Below are positions 9,328 to 17,290 of a stretch of 58,153 nucleotides of DNA, piece by piece. Source of the stretch: Chloroflexota bacterium. GTDB taxonomy: Bacteria; Chloroflexota; Anaerolineae; Anaerolineales; VGOW01. Made by a program: the position numbers and the translations under genes. The notes under the pieces were generated by a model. It was not told where the DNA came from. It was given only the letters and a program-made list of their open reading frames with translations, and ran no database searches. Numbering within the stretch: the first letter of the stretch is position 1; the number at the start of each line of letters is the position of its first letter. The stretch lies in the NCBI GenBank assembly GCA_016875735.1, contig VGOW01000020.1:1-58153 (forward strand). Reading direction: 5' to 3'.

Positions 9328-10368
9328 ATGAATGCAAAACCAAATGGAAGCAACCCGATGATGCTCACGGCTATTGTCGGTGTGGCGGCCTTCGTGGTTG
9401 GATTGATCATCGGCTTGGTGGTGTTGGGTTGGTGGCTGGCGCCGGTGCAATACACCGACGCCGGGCCACAGCATCTGAGCGATGTCTACAAAGTTCAATA
9501 CGTGCAAATGGTGGCCGATTCGTTTGTGCTGACGGGCAACATCGAGCAGGCCAAAGAACGGATGAGCAAACTGGGCGATGGCGCCGATGCGGCGATGGAA
9601 CTGGCGCTCAAGAACACATCGGGCGTTGACAATTTGCGCGTGAGCCAGCTGGCGACCGTGATGGGCGCGACCGCGCCGACTCCGGGCGAGCCGACCGCGA
9701 CTCCGGGTGGCGGCGGCGCCACCGGCGGCGGGTCGCTGTTGCAGACTCTGCTGCCCATCTGCGCCGCGGGGGTGTTAGTGGTGTTGCTGATCGGCGGCGG
9801 CGCGTTCGTATACTTCCGATTCTTGGCCATCCCCAAAGGCAAAGGCCCGGCCCGCGCCAAACCGGAAGTGACACAGGGCACGATGGCTACCCGCGTCGAA
9901 ACCCCCGCCGACATCACGGCAGTCGCCGGGCCAGAGCCGGTGACTACGTTCAAGACCACCTACATGCTGGGCAACGATCTCTTCGACGAGTCTTTCAGCA
10001 TCGACGATCAGGCCGGAGACTTTCTCGGCGAGTGCGGCGTGGGCATCGGCGAAACCATTGGCGTGGGCGACCCGAAGAAGGTGGCCGCCTTCGAGGTGTG
10101 GTTGTTCGACAAGAACGACATCCGCACGGTGACGAAGGTGCTGATGAGCGAGCACGCTTTTGGCGATGAAGGGTTGAAGAGCAAACTGGCGGCCAAAGGG
10201 GAGCCGGTGCTGGCCGCGTCGGGCAGGGCGGTGGAAATGGAAACCGCCACCCTCAAAGTGGTCGCCCGCGTAGTGGATATGCAGTACGGCAGCGGCGCTC
10301 TGCCGCCCAATTCCTTCTTCCAGCAGTTGACGCTAGAAATCTCAGCGTGGAAGAAGGCAGAAGGATAG
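9328..10368 (+). CDS. Membrane protein of unknown function with two TM segments
   Basis: 346 residues from ATG 9328, preceded by GGGAGA at a proper distance; an in-frame TTG at 9313 is less likely. A membrane segment near residues 15-38 is followed by an extracytoplasmic helical part, a Gly/Pro/Thr linker (TPGEPTATPGGGGATGGG), a second membrane segment (~135-158) and a ~180-residue C-terminal domain that should lie in the cytoplasm. That domain has LGNDLFDESFSIDD, GDFLGECGVGIGETIG and VWLFDKNDIRTVTKVLMSEHAF. I do not recognise a family with certainty. It stands alone between topA and greA; a short hairpin GCGGGC-GTTT-GCCCGC (9286-9301) lies in its upstream region. Confidence 0.75.
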   Translation: MNAKPNGSNPMMLTAIVGVAAFVVGLIIGLVVLGWWLAPVQYTDAGPQHLSDVYKVQYVQMVADSFVLTGNIEQAKERMSKLGDGADAAMELALKNTSGVDNLRVSQLATVMGATAPTPGEPTATPGGGGATGGGSLLQTLLPICAAGVLVVLLIGGGAFVYFRFLAIPKGKGPARAKPEVTQGTMATRVETPADITAVAGPEPVTTFKTTYMLGNDLFDESFSIDDQAGDFLGECGVGIGETIGVGDPKKVAAFEVWLFDKNDIRTVTKVLMSEHAFGDEGLKSKLAAKGEPVLAASGRAVEMETATLKVVARVVDMQYGSGALPPNSFFQQLTLEISAWKKAEG

Positions 10369-10375
10369 CAAAACA

Positions 10376-10401
10376 AAAGACCCGGCGCTGGCCGGGTCTT
10401 T
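10376..10401. terminator. Bidirectional intrinsic terminator between the membrane protein gene and greA
   Basis: An 11-bp perfect stem AAAGACCCGGC/GCCGGGTCTTT with loop GCTG, A-run on one side and T-run on the other, placed between two convergent genes. Confidence 0.9.
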
Positions 10402-10415
10402 CGTTTCAGCAATCG

Positions 10416-10880
10416 TTACTCAATCTTCAGTATCTTGAACTTGATCTCGCCTGCGGGGGTTTCGGCGCTGGCGCTGTCGCCCACTCGCTTGCCCAACAGC
10501 GCCTTGCCAATCGGCGACTCGTTGGAGATTTTGCCCTCGCGCGGGCTGGCCTCTTTTGCGCCCACGAGGATAAAGGTTTCGGGATCCTCGCCCGCCTCTT
10601 GCGCCGTCACCCGGCTTCCCATTTGAACCGTGTCGGACGGACCGCCGTTGCCGTCAATGATGATGGCTCGCTTCAGCGTGTCCTGCAATTCGAGAATGCG
10701 CCCTTCGAGGAAGGCCTGATCTTCTTTGGCCGAATGGTAGTCGGCGTTCTCGGAGAGATCGCCCTGCTGGATCGCATCGCGCAAGCGTTTGGCGAGCGCA
10801 ATGCGTTTGACATTGATCAACTCATCCAATTCTGCGGCGAGTTTGGTTTTGCCTTCGGGGGTGAGATAAGTGTCGGTCAT
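10416..10880 (-). CDS. greA: Transcription elongation factor GreA
   Basis: 154 residues, standard length. GreA enters the RNA polymerase secondary channel and stimulates cleavage of backtracked RNA. The N-terminal coiled coil carries the acidic tip (GDLSENADYHSAKEDQAF) and the C-terminal FKBP-like domain has SNESPIGKALLGKRVGD. The ATG at 10880 has GAGGC upstream, and a TATAAT (10901-10906 on this strand) lies 20 bases before it. It is convergent with the preceding membrane protein gene and shares its terminator. Confidence 0.97.
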   Translation of the reverse strand: MTDTYLTPEGKTKLAAELDELINVKRIALAKRLRDAIQQGDLSENADYHSAKEDQAFLEGRILELQDTLKRAIIIDGNGGPSDTVQMGSRVTAQEAGEDPETFILVGAKEASPREGKISNESPIGKALLGKRVGDSASAETPAGEIKFKILKIE

Positions 10881-10905
10881 ACTGTTCTGCCTCGAAGCGA
10901 ATTAT

Positions 10906-10979
10906 AAAGGATGAAGGCAGAAGGATGAAGGATGAAAATTTTGGAATTCATCCTTCGCCTTTCATCCTTCATCCTTTGT
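10906..10979. repeat. Heptad-periodic inverted repeat between greA and dgt
   Basis: Units GATGAAG/GCAGAAG/GATGAAG run in one direction and TCATCCT/TCGCCTT/TCATCCT in the other, around the centre AAAATTTTGGAATT. The whole greA-dgt gap is made of it. Confidence 0.8.
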
Positions 10980-12130
10980 CATGGTCGTTCGTGCGGGTCG
11001 AAGAGTTTGGCGTGCTCGTCGAGGGCGAAGCGGTCGGTCATGCCGGCGATGTAATCGCACACGGCGCGGTGCAGGCCCACGTCGTCGATTCGCTGGCGCG
11101 CCGAAGGCGGCAGTTGCGCTGGTTCGGAAACGTAGGCGTTGAACAGATCGGAGATGAACTTTTCGGCTTTGGTTTGCATGCGCACTACCCGGTAGTGGCG
11201 GTACATGTTTTTGTAGAGCAGAGTCTTGAGTTCGCGGTTCATGGCGGCGAACTCCGGCGACCAGCCGATGACATTGTGATTGAGTCTCTGCAAGTCGAGC
11301 GCCGACTGCGCGCCGCTGGCTTCGATGCGCGCCGAAGCGGCGTTGACCAGATCGGTGACCTCGAGGCCGATGAGGCGGCGGATGATGCGATGGCGGGTGA
11401 GGTCGTCGAGGCCGTCCCCCTTCCAGCCGATGGAGGCTTTGGTCTGCTCCCAGAGTCCGCTTCCATCCACGATGGCGGTGGAGATCAATCCGGAGCGCAG
11501 GCCGTCGTCGAGATCGTGAGCGGTGTAAGCCAGTTCGTCGGCCACGTTGCAAATCTGCGCTTCGAGGTGCCCGCGCAGGTGCGGGTCGTAGTCGGAGGCG
11601 TCGGCGGTGTCGTATTCGGTTTCGTGTTTGACGATGCCTTCGCGCGTTTCCCACGTGAGGTTGAGTCCGAGAAAGTCGGGAAAGCGGCGCTCGAGTTTGG
11701 TGACGATACGCAAACTTTGTTTGTTGTGATCGAAGCCGTTGTTGCCGGCCATGAGTTTGTTGAGCGCCACTTCGCCCGAATGGCCGAAGGGCGGGTGGCC
11801 GAGATCGTGGGCGAGGCAGATGGCTTCCACGAGGTCTTCGTTGGCTCCCAGCGCGCGGGCCACCGTGCGGCCAATCTGCGCCACTTCGAGCGTGTGTGTG
11901 AGGCGGGTGCGATAGTAGTCGCCTTCGTAATTGACGAAGACTTGCGTTTTGTATTCGAGGCGGCGAAAGGCGGTGGTGTGGATGATGCGATCGCGGTCGC
12001 GCTGGAAGGCGGTGCGGTAGGGGTGTTCGTCTTCGGGATGAGCGCGGCCTTTCGAGTCCCGGCTTTTGAGTCCGTAGGGGGCGAGGGTGTGGGCTTCGTT
12101 GTCCTCGAGGCGCTGGCGAGTGAAGATCAT
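10979..12130 (-). CDS. dgt: dGTP triphosphohydrolase-like HD protein
   Basis: 383 residues; the dGTPase family hydrolyses dNTPs to nucleosides and triphosphate. Family signatures are present: SRDSKGRA near the N-terminus, RDRDRIIHTTAFRRLEYKTQVF, and the HD metal motif (RLTHTLEVAQI with AICLAHDLGHPPFGHSGE), followed by DDLDDGLRSG-type residues (AHDLDDGLRSG). The ATG at 12130 lies six bases after a TATACT on this strand, which implies a leaderless mRNA. A ~90-base copy of the first codons recurs at 13256-13345 as a remnant. Confidence 0.93.
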   Translation of the reverse strand: MIFTRQRLEDNEAHTLAPYGLKSRDSKGRAHPEDEHPYRTAFQRDRDRIIHTTAFRRLEYKTQVFVNYEGDYYRTRLTHTLEVAQIGRTVARALGANEDLVEAICLAHDLGHPPFGHSGEVALNKLMAGNNGFDHNKQSLRIVTKLERRFPDFLGLNLTWETREGIVKHETEYDTADASDYDPHLRGHLEAQICNVADELAYTAHDLDDGLRSGLISTAIVDGSGLWEQTKASIGWKGDGLDDLTRHRIIRRLIGLEVTDLVNAASARIEASGAQSALDLQRLNHNVIGWSPEFAAMNRELKTLLYKNMYRHYRVVRMQTKAEKFISDLFNAYVSEPAQLPPSARQRIDDVGLHRAVCDYIAGMTDRFALDEHAKLFDPHERP

Positions 12131-12136
12131 GCTGAA

Positions 12137-12142
12137 AGTATA
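12137..12142 (-). promoter_or_regulatory. -10 element of dgt, leaderless start
   Basis: TATACT on the minus strand lies 6 bases from the dgt ATG, so transcription should begin at or next to the start codon. No good -35 is visible. Confidence 0.5.
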
Positions 12143-12229
12143 CCTGAATTAGAAACGGTGTGATTCGTTTGCTCGTGACTCGCAATTGTAGTAGACTTCG
12201 CGCCGTCACATTTTTGAGAGGAGGTTTGG

Positions 12230-12850
12230 GTGATGGCAACCGCGAAGAAAACGAAGAAGGCGAAGACGGGGAAGAGCGCGGCGAAAAAGACCGCGCCGAA
12301 GAGACCGTTGCGAACGGCCAAATCGAAAAGGCCGGTCGAGCGCGTGAGGGTGATCAAACTGGGTGACAAATCAGCGACGGTGATTGGGAAGGAGGTTGTG
12401 GTGGGGCAGACCGCGCCCGAGTTCACCGCGCGGGCCAACGATTGGTCGCCGGTGCGCGGGCTGGCCGACACGACGGGCAAGGTGCGCATCTTTGCCGCCG
12501 TGCCCTCGCTGAGCACCAGCGTGTGCGACAAAGAGACGCGCACCTTCAACGAGCGCGCGGCGGAGTTGGGCGATGAGGTGCGGGTGTGGGTGATCAGCAC
12601 CGACTTGCCGCCGACGCAGAAGCATTGGTGCGGCCACGCGCGAGTGGATCGGGTGCAAACTGTCTCCGATCACATGGACACGGACTTCGGGATCAAATAC
12701 GGCACACTGATCAAAGAACGCCGCTGGCATCGCCGCGCGGTGTTTGTGGTGGACAGGGACAATAAGGTGACGTACGCGGCGTATATGCCCGCGCTGGGCA
12801 TGGAGCCAAACTACGATGAAGTGCTGGCGGCGGCCAAAGCGGCGCTGTGA
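12230..12850 (+). CDS. tpx: Thiol peroxidase (Tpx-type peroxiredoxin) with Lys-rich N-terminal tail
   Basis: 206 residues if GTG 12230 is used, or one less from the ATG at 12233; GAGAGGAGG precedes both. Tpx reduces peroxides. The catalytic segment AVPSLSTSVCDKETR contains the peroxidatic Cys, and the resolving Cys is in KHWCGHARV, followed by VQTVSDHMDTDFGIKYG. Standard Tpx is ~165 residues. The extra ~40 residues are a Lys/Ala/Thr-rich tail like histone H1 or other nucleic-acid-binding tails (KKTKKAKTGKSAAKKTAPKR). The gene is divergent from dgt. The tail may keep the enzyme near DNA; that is inference. Confidence 0.88.
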   Translation: MMATAKKTKKAKTGKSAAKKTAPKRPLRTAKSKRPVERVRVIKLGDKSATVIGKEVVVGQTAPEFTARANDWSPVRGLADTTGKVRIFAAVPSLSTSVCDKETRTFNERAAELGDEVRVWVISTDLPPTQKHWCGHARVDRVQTVSDHMDTDFGIKYGTLIKERRWHRRAVFVVDRDNKVTYAAYMPALGMEPNYDEVLAAAKAAL

Positions 12851-12864
12851 GATCGAGTTGAATC

Positions 12865-12898
12865 AAAAGCCGGATGCGAGGAGCGCCCGGCTTTTTTC
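12865..12898 (+). terminator. Intrinsic terminator of tpx
   Basis: Stem AAAAGCCGG/CCGGCTTTT with a 13-base loop followed by a T-run, 15 bases after the tpx stop codon. A near copy of the stem recurs at 13371-13401. Confidence 0.85.
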
Positions 12899-12973
12899 TT
12901 CCACGAATTGACACGAAGGCGCACGAAGTAATAATCGTATAGGCATTGTGTTTCTTCGTGCCCGTTCGTGGAT
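12899..12973. repeat. Inverted repeat with CCACGAA...TTCGTGG arms
   Basis: ACACGAAGG/GCACGAAG-type direct units on the left are mirrored by CTTCGTG/TTCGTGG on the right. The same family occurs at 19114-19178. Confidence 0.7.
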
Positions 12974-12984
12974 CAATCTTCAGC

Positions 12985-13166
12985 CGGAATCCTCGCCGAT
13001 ATGCCCCAACCAACAGTTGCTGGAGGATGGTTTGCCGTTCGGGTGCGTCTTCGGTCAGATTGTAAAGCCGGAGCAATTTCTCGACCTTTTGGCGCTCAGA
13101 TTCCAGGTCGGCATCCAGGCAGTTATAGCGTTCCCCCGCTAGCATTTTCTCTTTTTCAGTCTTCAT
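12985..13166 (-). pseudogene. N-terminal remnant of a maltose/sugar O-acetyltransferase
   Basis: The first ~55 codons from ATG 13166 (MKTEKEKMLAGERYNCLDAD, then ERQKVEKLLRLYNLTEDAPERQTILQQLL) match the Mac domain that opens Maa/NodL-type acetyltransferases. After about 12985 similarity stops and the frame runs into the CCACGAA repeat, then antisense to tpx. The left-handed beta-helix catalytic part is absent, so this is a remnant. Confidence 0.7.
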
Positions 13167-13197
13167 GGGTATGTCATGACTCCTGTTCGGATCTGCC

Positions 13198-13258
13198 GCC
13201 CAACGTTCGCGTTCACCGGCGGCGAGCCGAAGCCGTCCGGTGGATGTCGGGGTTGGGC
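13198..13258. other. attC-like recombination site
   Basis: GCCCAAC (13198-13204, RYYYAAC) and GTTGGGC (13252-13258, GTTRRRY) are perfectly complementary outer boxes 61 bases apart. Inside, after symmetric 9-base unpaired spacers, CACCGG-CGGC (13214-13223) pairs with GCCG-T-CCGGTG (13232-13242), leaving one extrahelical T. Outer R boxes, unpaired spacer, inner stem and an extrahelical base are the recognised architecture of integron attC sites. No integrase gene is in the window. Confidence 0.55.
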
Positions 13259-13345
13259 GCGGCCTTTCGAGTCCCGGCTATTCAATGCGTAGGGGGCGAG
13301 AGTGTGGGTTTCACTACCTTCGATGCGCTGGCGGGTGAAAATCAT
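13256..13345 (-). pseudogene. Remnant copy of the dgt 5' end
   Basis: About 30 codons from ATG 13345 (MIFTRQRIEGSETHTLAPYA, then LNSRDSKGRAQP) closely match the first codons of dgt at 12130. Similarity stops at the right-hand GTTGGGC box of the attC-like element. The rest of dgt is missing. Confidence 0.8.
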
Positions 13346-13370
13346 GTATGGGGGTACACATGAGTTGCCA

Positions 13371-13401
13371 AAAAGCCGGACACAGCAAGCACCCGGCTTT
13401 T
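13371..13401. terminator. Terminator-like hairpin downstream of the toxin-antitoxin pair
   Basis: AAAAGCCGG/CCGGCTTTT with a 13-base loop, nearly the same stem as the tpx terminator. It lies 28 bases past the antitoxin stop on the minus strand, with A/T runs on both sides. Confidence 0.75.
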
Positions 13402-13429
13402 GATTCTCCTGGAGCGGTTTTCTGATTAA

Positions 13430-13678
13430 CTATGCCAAGCCAAGTTTTGCCCTGACCTCAGCCGCCGTATAAGTTTTGGTTTGTTTGCCGCGCTCGTCTA
13501 ACAACTTCATCAGCTTCTTGTTCTTCCGCGTCAATTCGATTTCGCGGTTGAAGTCGTCGATCTCTGCCAGAATGAACTCGCGCCCCTCTGGAGAGCGCAG
13601 TATCAATCCACCGCGTTGGGCTTTCTTGAGCAAAGCGCTCAGGGCTTTCGCCCGCGTTGAAACGATCACCGTTTTCAT
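13430..13678 (-). CDS. Putative antitoxin of a type II toxin-antitoxin pair
   Basis: 82 residues. The N-terminus MKTVIVSTRAKALSALLKKA and the LRSPEGREFILAEIDDFNREI segment look like the small antitoxins of prevent-host-death type, followed by a charged helix (ELTRKNKKLMKLLDERG) that could wrap around a toxin. Its ATG overlaps the stop codon of the upstream toxin by 4 bases (13675-13678), so the toxin comes first, as in HigBA-type pairs. Base composition here is lower in GC than in the flanks. The family assignment is by context as much as by sequence. Confidence 0.7.
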   Translation of the reverse strand: MKTVIVSTRAKALSALLKKAQRGGLILRSPEGREFILAEIDDFNREIELTRKNKKLMKLLDERGKQTKTYTAAEVRAKLGLA

Positions 13679-13977
13679 AGTTCGTACTCCTCGCCATGAA
13701 CAAATAGCTTGCCGCCCGCTTTGTAACCTATGGCTTCAACTTTGACGATACTCACTTCCTCACGAACATCATAAAAGACTCGAAACCTTCCAACCCGTAA
13801 TTCCCATTCGGCTATATCGTTTGGGCGAAGCCGCTTCCGATTGCGCGTTTCCACGTTGGGCTCGTATGTAAGTTGAGCGTCAATCTCATCTAAGACCTGC
13901 TTCTGCTCAAATTTCCTGAGCGACTCCAAGTCTTCAACAGCCTCAGCAGTGTATTCGATCCCGTACATGAGGGTCAT
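13675..13977 (-). CDS. RelE/ParE-superfamily toxin
   Basis: 100 residues; alternative ATG at 13968. The sequence YGIEYTAEAVEDLESL, then NRKRLRPNDIAEWELRVGRFRVFYDV and VKVEAIGYK, follows the RelE/ParE fold: N-terminal helices, then R-VG-RVFY strands and a final strand. Such toxins cleave mRNA at the ribosome or poison gyrase; which one applies cannot be told. It overlaps the antitoxin gene. Located next to the attC-like element, it is a typical cargo type of integron cassettes, but no second attC-like site was found downstream. Confidence 0.85.
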   Translation of the reverse strand: MTLMYGIEYTAEAVEDLESLRKFEQKQVLDEIDAQLTYEPNVETRNRKRLRPNDIAEWELRVGRFRVFYDVREEVSIVKVEAIGYKAGGKLFVHGEEYEL

Positions 13978-14066
13978 TGTCGTTTACAGCGGGCCTTCTG
14001 TAATTCGCCGATTCAGACTATAGCCAGCTGTACTTTGTGACAGTTCTGAAAATCAGTTACGCCGTT

Positions 14067-14480
14067 TCATGCATGGATTGTGCTCAGTGGCTGGCCACCC
14101 GACCGGCAGAATTTGTCTTCCGCCAGTACAGGCACTCCACATTTCTCACATAGGTATTGAATCTTCGTGCCGCAACCTCGACAAAATAGGTCCCGCGATT
14201 CATTGGAACGTTTGCATTTGGGGCAAATCACACGCTTCTGTTCGCTTTCATTAATTGGCTGCACATCTCTACCACAATATCTGCATAGCTTTGCTTCCGG
14301 CATTATCAATTCAGCGCAATAGGGGCACTTAACATAGTCGTCATCATGCCTGCACAACTGCGCCATAAGATCTTGATGACGCGTCTCCTCTAATTTCTGT
14401 TGTTGGCGGTGCCTTGCAGGTGCTCCTATTATCGAAATGATCACCAGTATGATCAATCCTCCGATAATCCATTCCATCAT
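14067..14480 (-). CDS. Membrane-anchored zinc-ribbon protein
   Basis: 137 residues from ATG 14480; GGGAGG lies just upstream, favouring this or the next codon (ATG 14477) over the in-frame start at 14513. One N-terminal membrane segment (WIIGGLIILVIISIIGA) is followed by a short helical region and three zinc-ribbon motifs: CPYCAELI...CRYCG, CPKCKRS...CRGCG, and CEKCGVPV...CRSGG. The third has lost its fourth cysteine. The function is unknown. GC is lower than in the surrounding genes, suggesting it belongs to the acquired pocket with the toxin-antitoxin pair. Confidence 0.75.
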   Translation of the reverse strand: MMEWIIGGLIILVIISIIGAPARHRQQQKLEETRHQDLMAQLCRHDDDYVKCPYCAELIMPEAKLCRYCGRDVQPINESEQKRVICPKCKRSNESRDLFCRGCGTKIQYLCEKCGVPVLAEDKFCRSGGQPLSTIHA

Positions 14481-14774
14481 GACCTCCCAATATTCAAGAT
14501 GAAACCTGTCCATTCAGCGTTCAGCTCATGTGCTACGACCAAACGGATTAAGGATTGCGGTAGTGGAAGGATAGAAATCAGGCACAGATTACACCGCGCC
14601 GCCGCACCAATCCGAGAAAGGCGGCAGGGGCCGTCGCGTAAAGTTTGGGTTGGCTATCGTCTGGGGGTGTTTGTCTCCAACTCACCGCGATCAGTGTATG
14701 ACTCTTTTCGCCGCAATGCAACGGCCAATTTTCAGTGCCCGGTGCGTGGCAGCGGCGGGGCGGTGGGTGTAGTG

Positions 14775-16820
14775 TCACTCCACCTCTTCCGCCAAAAACT
14801 TTGCCCGCTCCCATGCCGGCGCATCCTCTTTGTCGGCCAGCGCCTGCCGCAACTCGAAGATTTGATCGCGCAATAGCGCCGCCTTCTCGAACTCGAGGGC
14901 TTGCGCCGCCTCTTTCATCTCTTTCTCCAATTGCTTGATCAGTTTCGCCAGTTCGGCCTTGGGCAATTGCGCGGGCGGGATGGCGCGATACTCGCCCTTC
15001 TCTTCGGCCACCGCCGCCGAGCGGACGCGCTCGGTGAGATCGCGCACGCCTTTGACGATGCTGGCCGGGACGATGCCGTGATCCTCGTTGTACTTCTTCT
15101 GAATTGCCCGCCGTCGGTTCGTCTCGTCAATCGCCGATTTCATCGAGTCGGTCATCCGGTCGGCGTACATGATCACCGTGCCGTTGATGTGCCGCGCGGC
15201 GCGGCCCACCGTCTGCAACAGCGAAGTGTGACTGCGGAGAAAGCCCTCTTTGTCCGCATCGAGGATGGCGACGAGCGACACTTCGGGCAAGTCGAGCCCT
15301 TCGCGCAACAGGTTGATGCCCACGACGACATCGAACACACCCAGTCGCAAATCGCGCAAAATCTCTACCCGCTCCAGCGTCTCCACTTCCGAATGCAAAT
15401 AGTGAACTTTGGTGCCGAGTTCGAGCAAATAGTCTGAAAGATTCTCGGCCATCTTTTTGGTCAGCGTCGTCACCAGCGCGCGCTCGCCGCGCCCCACTCG
15501 TTTTCGAATCTCTTTCACCAAATCGTCCACTTGCCCCTTCGAGGGCCGGATGTGAATCTCCGGATCGACGAGGCCGGTGGGGCGGATGATCTGCTGGGCG
15601 ACCCATTCCTTCGGCGCGTGCCCCAACTCGTACGGGCCGGGGGTGGCCGACGTGTAAATCGCCAACCCCATTCTGTCTTCGAACTCCTCGAAACTGAGCG
15701 GGCGGTTATCGAGCGCCGAAGGGAGCCGGAAGCCGAAATCGGCCAGCACCGTTTTGCGCGAGCGGTCGCCGCCGAACATGCCCCGAATCTGCGGCACGGT
15801 CATATGGCTCTCGTCAATCACCAGCAGATAATCGGCGGGGAAGTAGTCGATGAGCGTCCACGGCGGCGTGCCCGGCCCGCGCCGATCCATGTGCCGCGAA
15901 TAGTTTTCGATGCCGGAGCAGTAGCCCACCTCTTTCAGCATTTCGAGATCGTAACGGGTGCGCTGTTCGATGCGCTGGGCTTCGAGAAACTTCTCGCCGC
16001 TCTTGAAGAACTTGATTCGCTCCTCAAGTTCAGTCTCGATGTCGGTAATGGCCTCTTTCAACTTTTCTTCTTCGGTGATGAAGTGGCGGGCCGGGAAGAT
16101 GTCGAGCGTTTCGCGCGCGGCCAGCACTTCGCCGGTGAGCGAGTCGATGTCGAGAATGCGCTCGATGTCGTCGCCGAACATTTCGATCCGGTGCACCGTC
16201 TCCACGTAGGCAGGCATCACCTCCAGCGTGTCGCCGCGCACACGGAAGGCGCCAAGTTTCAGTTCGGTGTCGTTGCGAGTGTAATGAATCTCCACGAGGC
16301 GGCGGAGCAGGGTGTTGCGCCGAATCGATTCACCCACTTTGAGATTGATGACCACTTTGCCGTAGGCTTCGGGCGAGCCCAGCCCATAGATGCACGAGAC
16401 CGAGGCGACGATGATCACGTCGCGCCGCGAGAGGAGCGCGGTGGTGGCGGCCAACCGCAGGCGCTCGATTTCTTCGTTGACTTCCGTTTCCTTTTCGATG
16501 TACAGATCGTGGCGGGGAACGTAGGCTTCGGGCTGATAGTAATCGTAATAGGAGACGAAATACTCGACGGCGTTTTTCGGGAAGAAGTCTTTGAACTCGG
16601 CGTACAACTGCGCGGCCAGTGTTTTGTTGTGGGCCATGATCAGCGCCGGGCGCTGGGTTTGGGCAATGACGTTGGCGATGGTGAACGTTTTGCCCGTGCC
16701 CGTTGCGCCGAGCAGCACTTGATGCTTTTGGCCCGATGCGACTCCCTCGATCAATCTGGCGATGGCTTCGGGCTGATCGCCGGTGGGCGCAAAGTTGGAA
16801 ACAAGTTCGAATGGGGGCAT
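14775..16820 (-). CDS. uvrB: Excinuclease ABC subunit UvrB
   Basis: 681 residues, normal length. UvrB is the damage-verifying helicase of nucleotide excision repair. Walker [11 protein letters not shown], the beta-hairpin segment [16 protein letters not shown], the TSATPG motif, and helicase motifs [19 protein letters not shown] and QTVGRAARH are clear. A UVR motif ([27 protein letters not shown]) ends the protein. It is 15 bases downstream of atl on the same strand, forming a lesion-recognition and repair operon. Confidence 0.98.
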   Translation of the reverse strand: MPPFELVSNFAPTGDQPEAIARLIEGVASGQKHQVLLGATGTGKTFTIANVIAQTQRPALIMAHNKTLAAQLYAEFKDFFPKNAVEYFVSYYDYYQPEAYVPRHDLYIEKETEVNEEIERLRLAATTALLSRRDVIIVASVSCIYGLGSPEAYGKVVINLKVGESIRRNTLLRRLVEIHYTRNDTELKLGAFRVRGDTLEVMPAYVETVHRIEMFGDDIERILDIDSLTGEVLAARETLDIFPARHFITEEEKLKEAITDIETELEERIKFFKSGEKFLEAQRIEQRTRYDLEMLKEVGYCSGIENYSRHMDRRGPGTPPWTLIDYFPADYLLVIDESHMTVPQIRGMFGGDRSRKTVLADFGFRLPSALDNRPLSFEEFEDRMGLAIYTSATPGPYELGHAPKEWVAQQIIRPTGLVDPEIHIRPSKGQVDDLVKEIRKRVGRGERALVTTLTKKMAENLSDYLLELGTKVHYLHSEVETLERVEILRDLRLGVFDVVVGINLLREGLDLPEVSLVAILDADKEGFLRSHTSLLQTVGRAARHINGTVIMYADRMTDSMKSAIDETNRRRAIQKKYNEDHGIVPASIVKGVRDLTERVRSAAVAEEKGEYRAIPPAQLPKAELAKLIKQLEKEMKEAAQALEFEKAALLRDQIFELRQALADKEDAPAWERAKFLAEEVE

Positions 16821-16835
16821 GATGAGAATTGAAGT

Positions 16836-17219
16836 TCAGAGTAGAGTCAGTTGGCCGGGATCGCCAGCCGACTCGTTCCAGCCGAACTTTTTCAAATCCA
16901 CACGATCGTGATCGTCGAATTCGACTCCCTCGTCTTCGAGCAGTTGACGTTGCAGAAGGGAGCCGCCTCCGCGCCGCTCGCTGATCTTGCCCTGCGCGTT
17001 GATCACCCTCTGCCACGGAACGTCGTCGGGGCAGGCGGCCATCGCTGCGCCCACCCATCGCCCACCGGCGGCTTTGTATTCCTCCGCGCTCACGTCGTCG
17101 GGCAGGGGGATCATCGCGGCGATGCGGCCATAAGTGGTCACGCGCCCGCGCGGAATATGTTTGGCGATCTCCCACACGGCGAGGTTGAACGCGAGGGGAT
17201 CGGGAGGGGAAGAGCGCAT
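16836..17219 (-). CDS. atl: Alkyltransferase-like (ATL) protein
   Basis: 127 residues resembling the DNA-binding domain of O6-methylguanine-DNA methyltransferase: WEIAKHIPRGRVTTYGRIAA and VPWQRVINAQGKIS. The active-site motif PCHR is PWQR, so the alkyl-accepting Cys is Trp, the defining feature of ATL proteins. ATLs bind O6-alkylguanine without removing the group and hand it to nucleotide excision repair. The next gene downstream is uvrB, 15 bases away, which fits that role directly. Confidence 0.9.
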   Translation of the reverse strand: MRSSPPDPLAFNLAVWEIAKHIPRGRVTTYGRIAAMIPLPDDVSAEEYKAAGGRWVGAAMAACPDDVPWQRVINAQGKISERRGGGSLLQRQLLEDEGVEFDDHDRVDLKKFGWNESAGDPGQLTLL

Positions 17220-17220
17220 G

Positions 17221-17290
17221 GGTCGAGTAGTCGGGTAGTCAGGTAGTCGAGTGGTCGGGTGGTCGGGTGGTCGACCAATCGACTGCCCGA
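17221..17290. repeat. Octad-periodic repeat with inverted end
   Basis: Eight-base units GTCGAGTA, GTCGGGTA, GTCAGGTA, GTCGAGTG, GTCGGGTG (twice), then GTCGACCA and the mirrored ATCGACTG/CCCGACTA. It fills the gap between the PHP gene stop and the atl start. Confidence 0.75.

Noticed and set aside
12711-13166. Complete 151-residue gene
   Set aside because: Only the first third matches a family; the rest reads through a repeat and antisense to tpx.
14578-14814. 78-codon frame upstream of uvrB
   Set aside because: No start signal, no recognisable domain, overlaps the uvrB 3' end; the 14514-14774 gap shows nothing else that can be supported.
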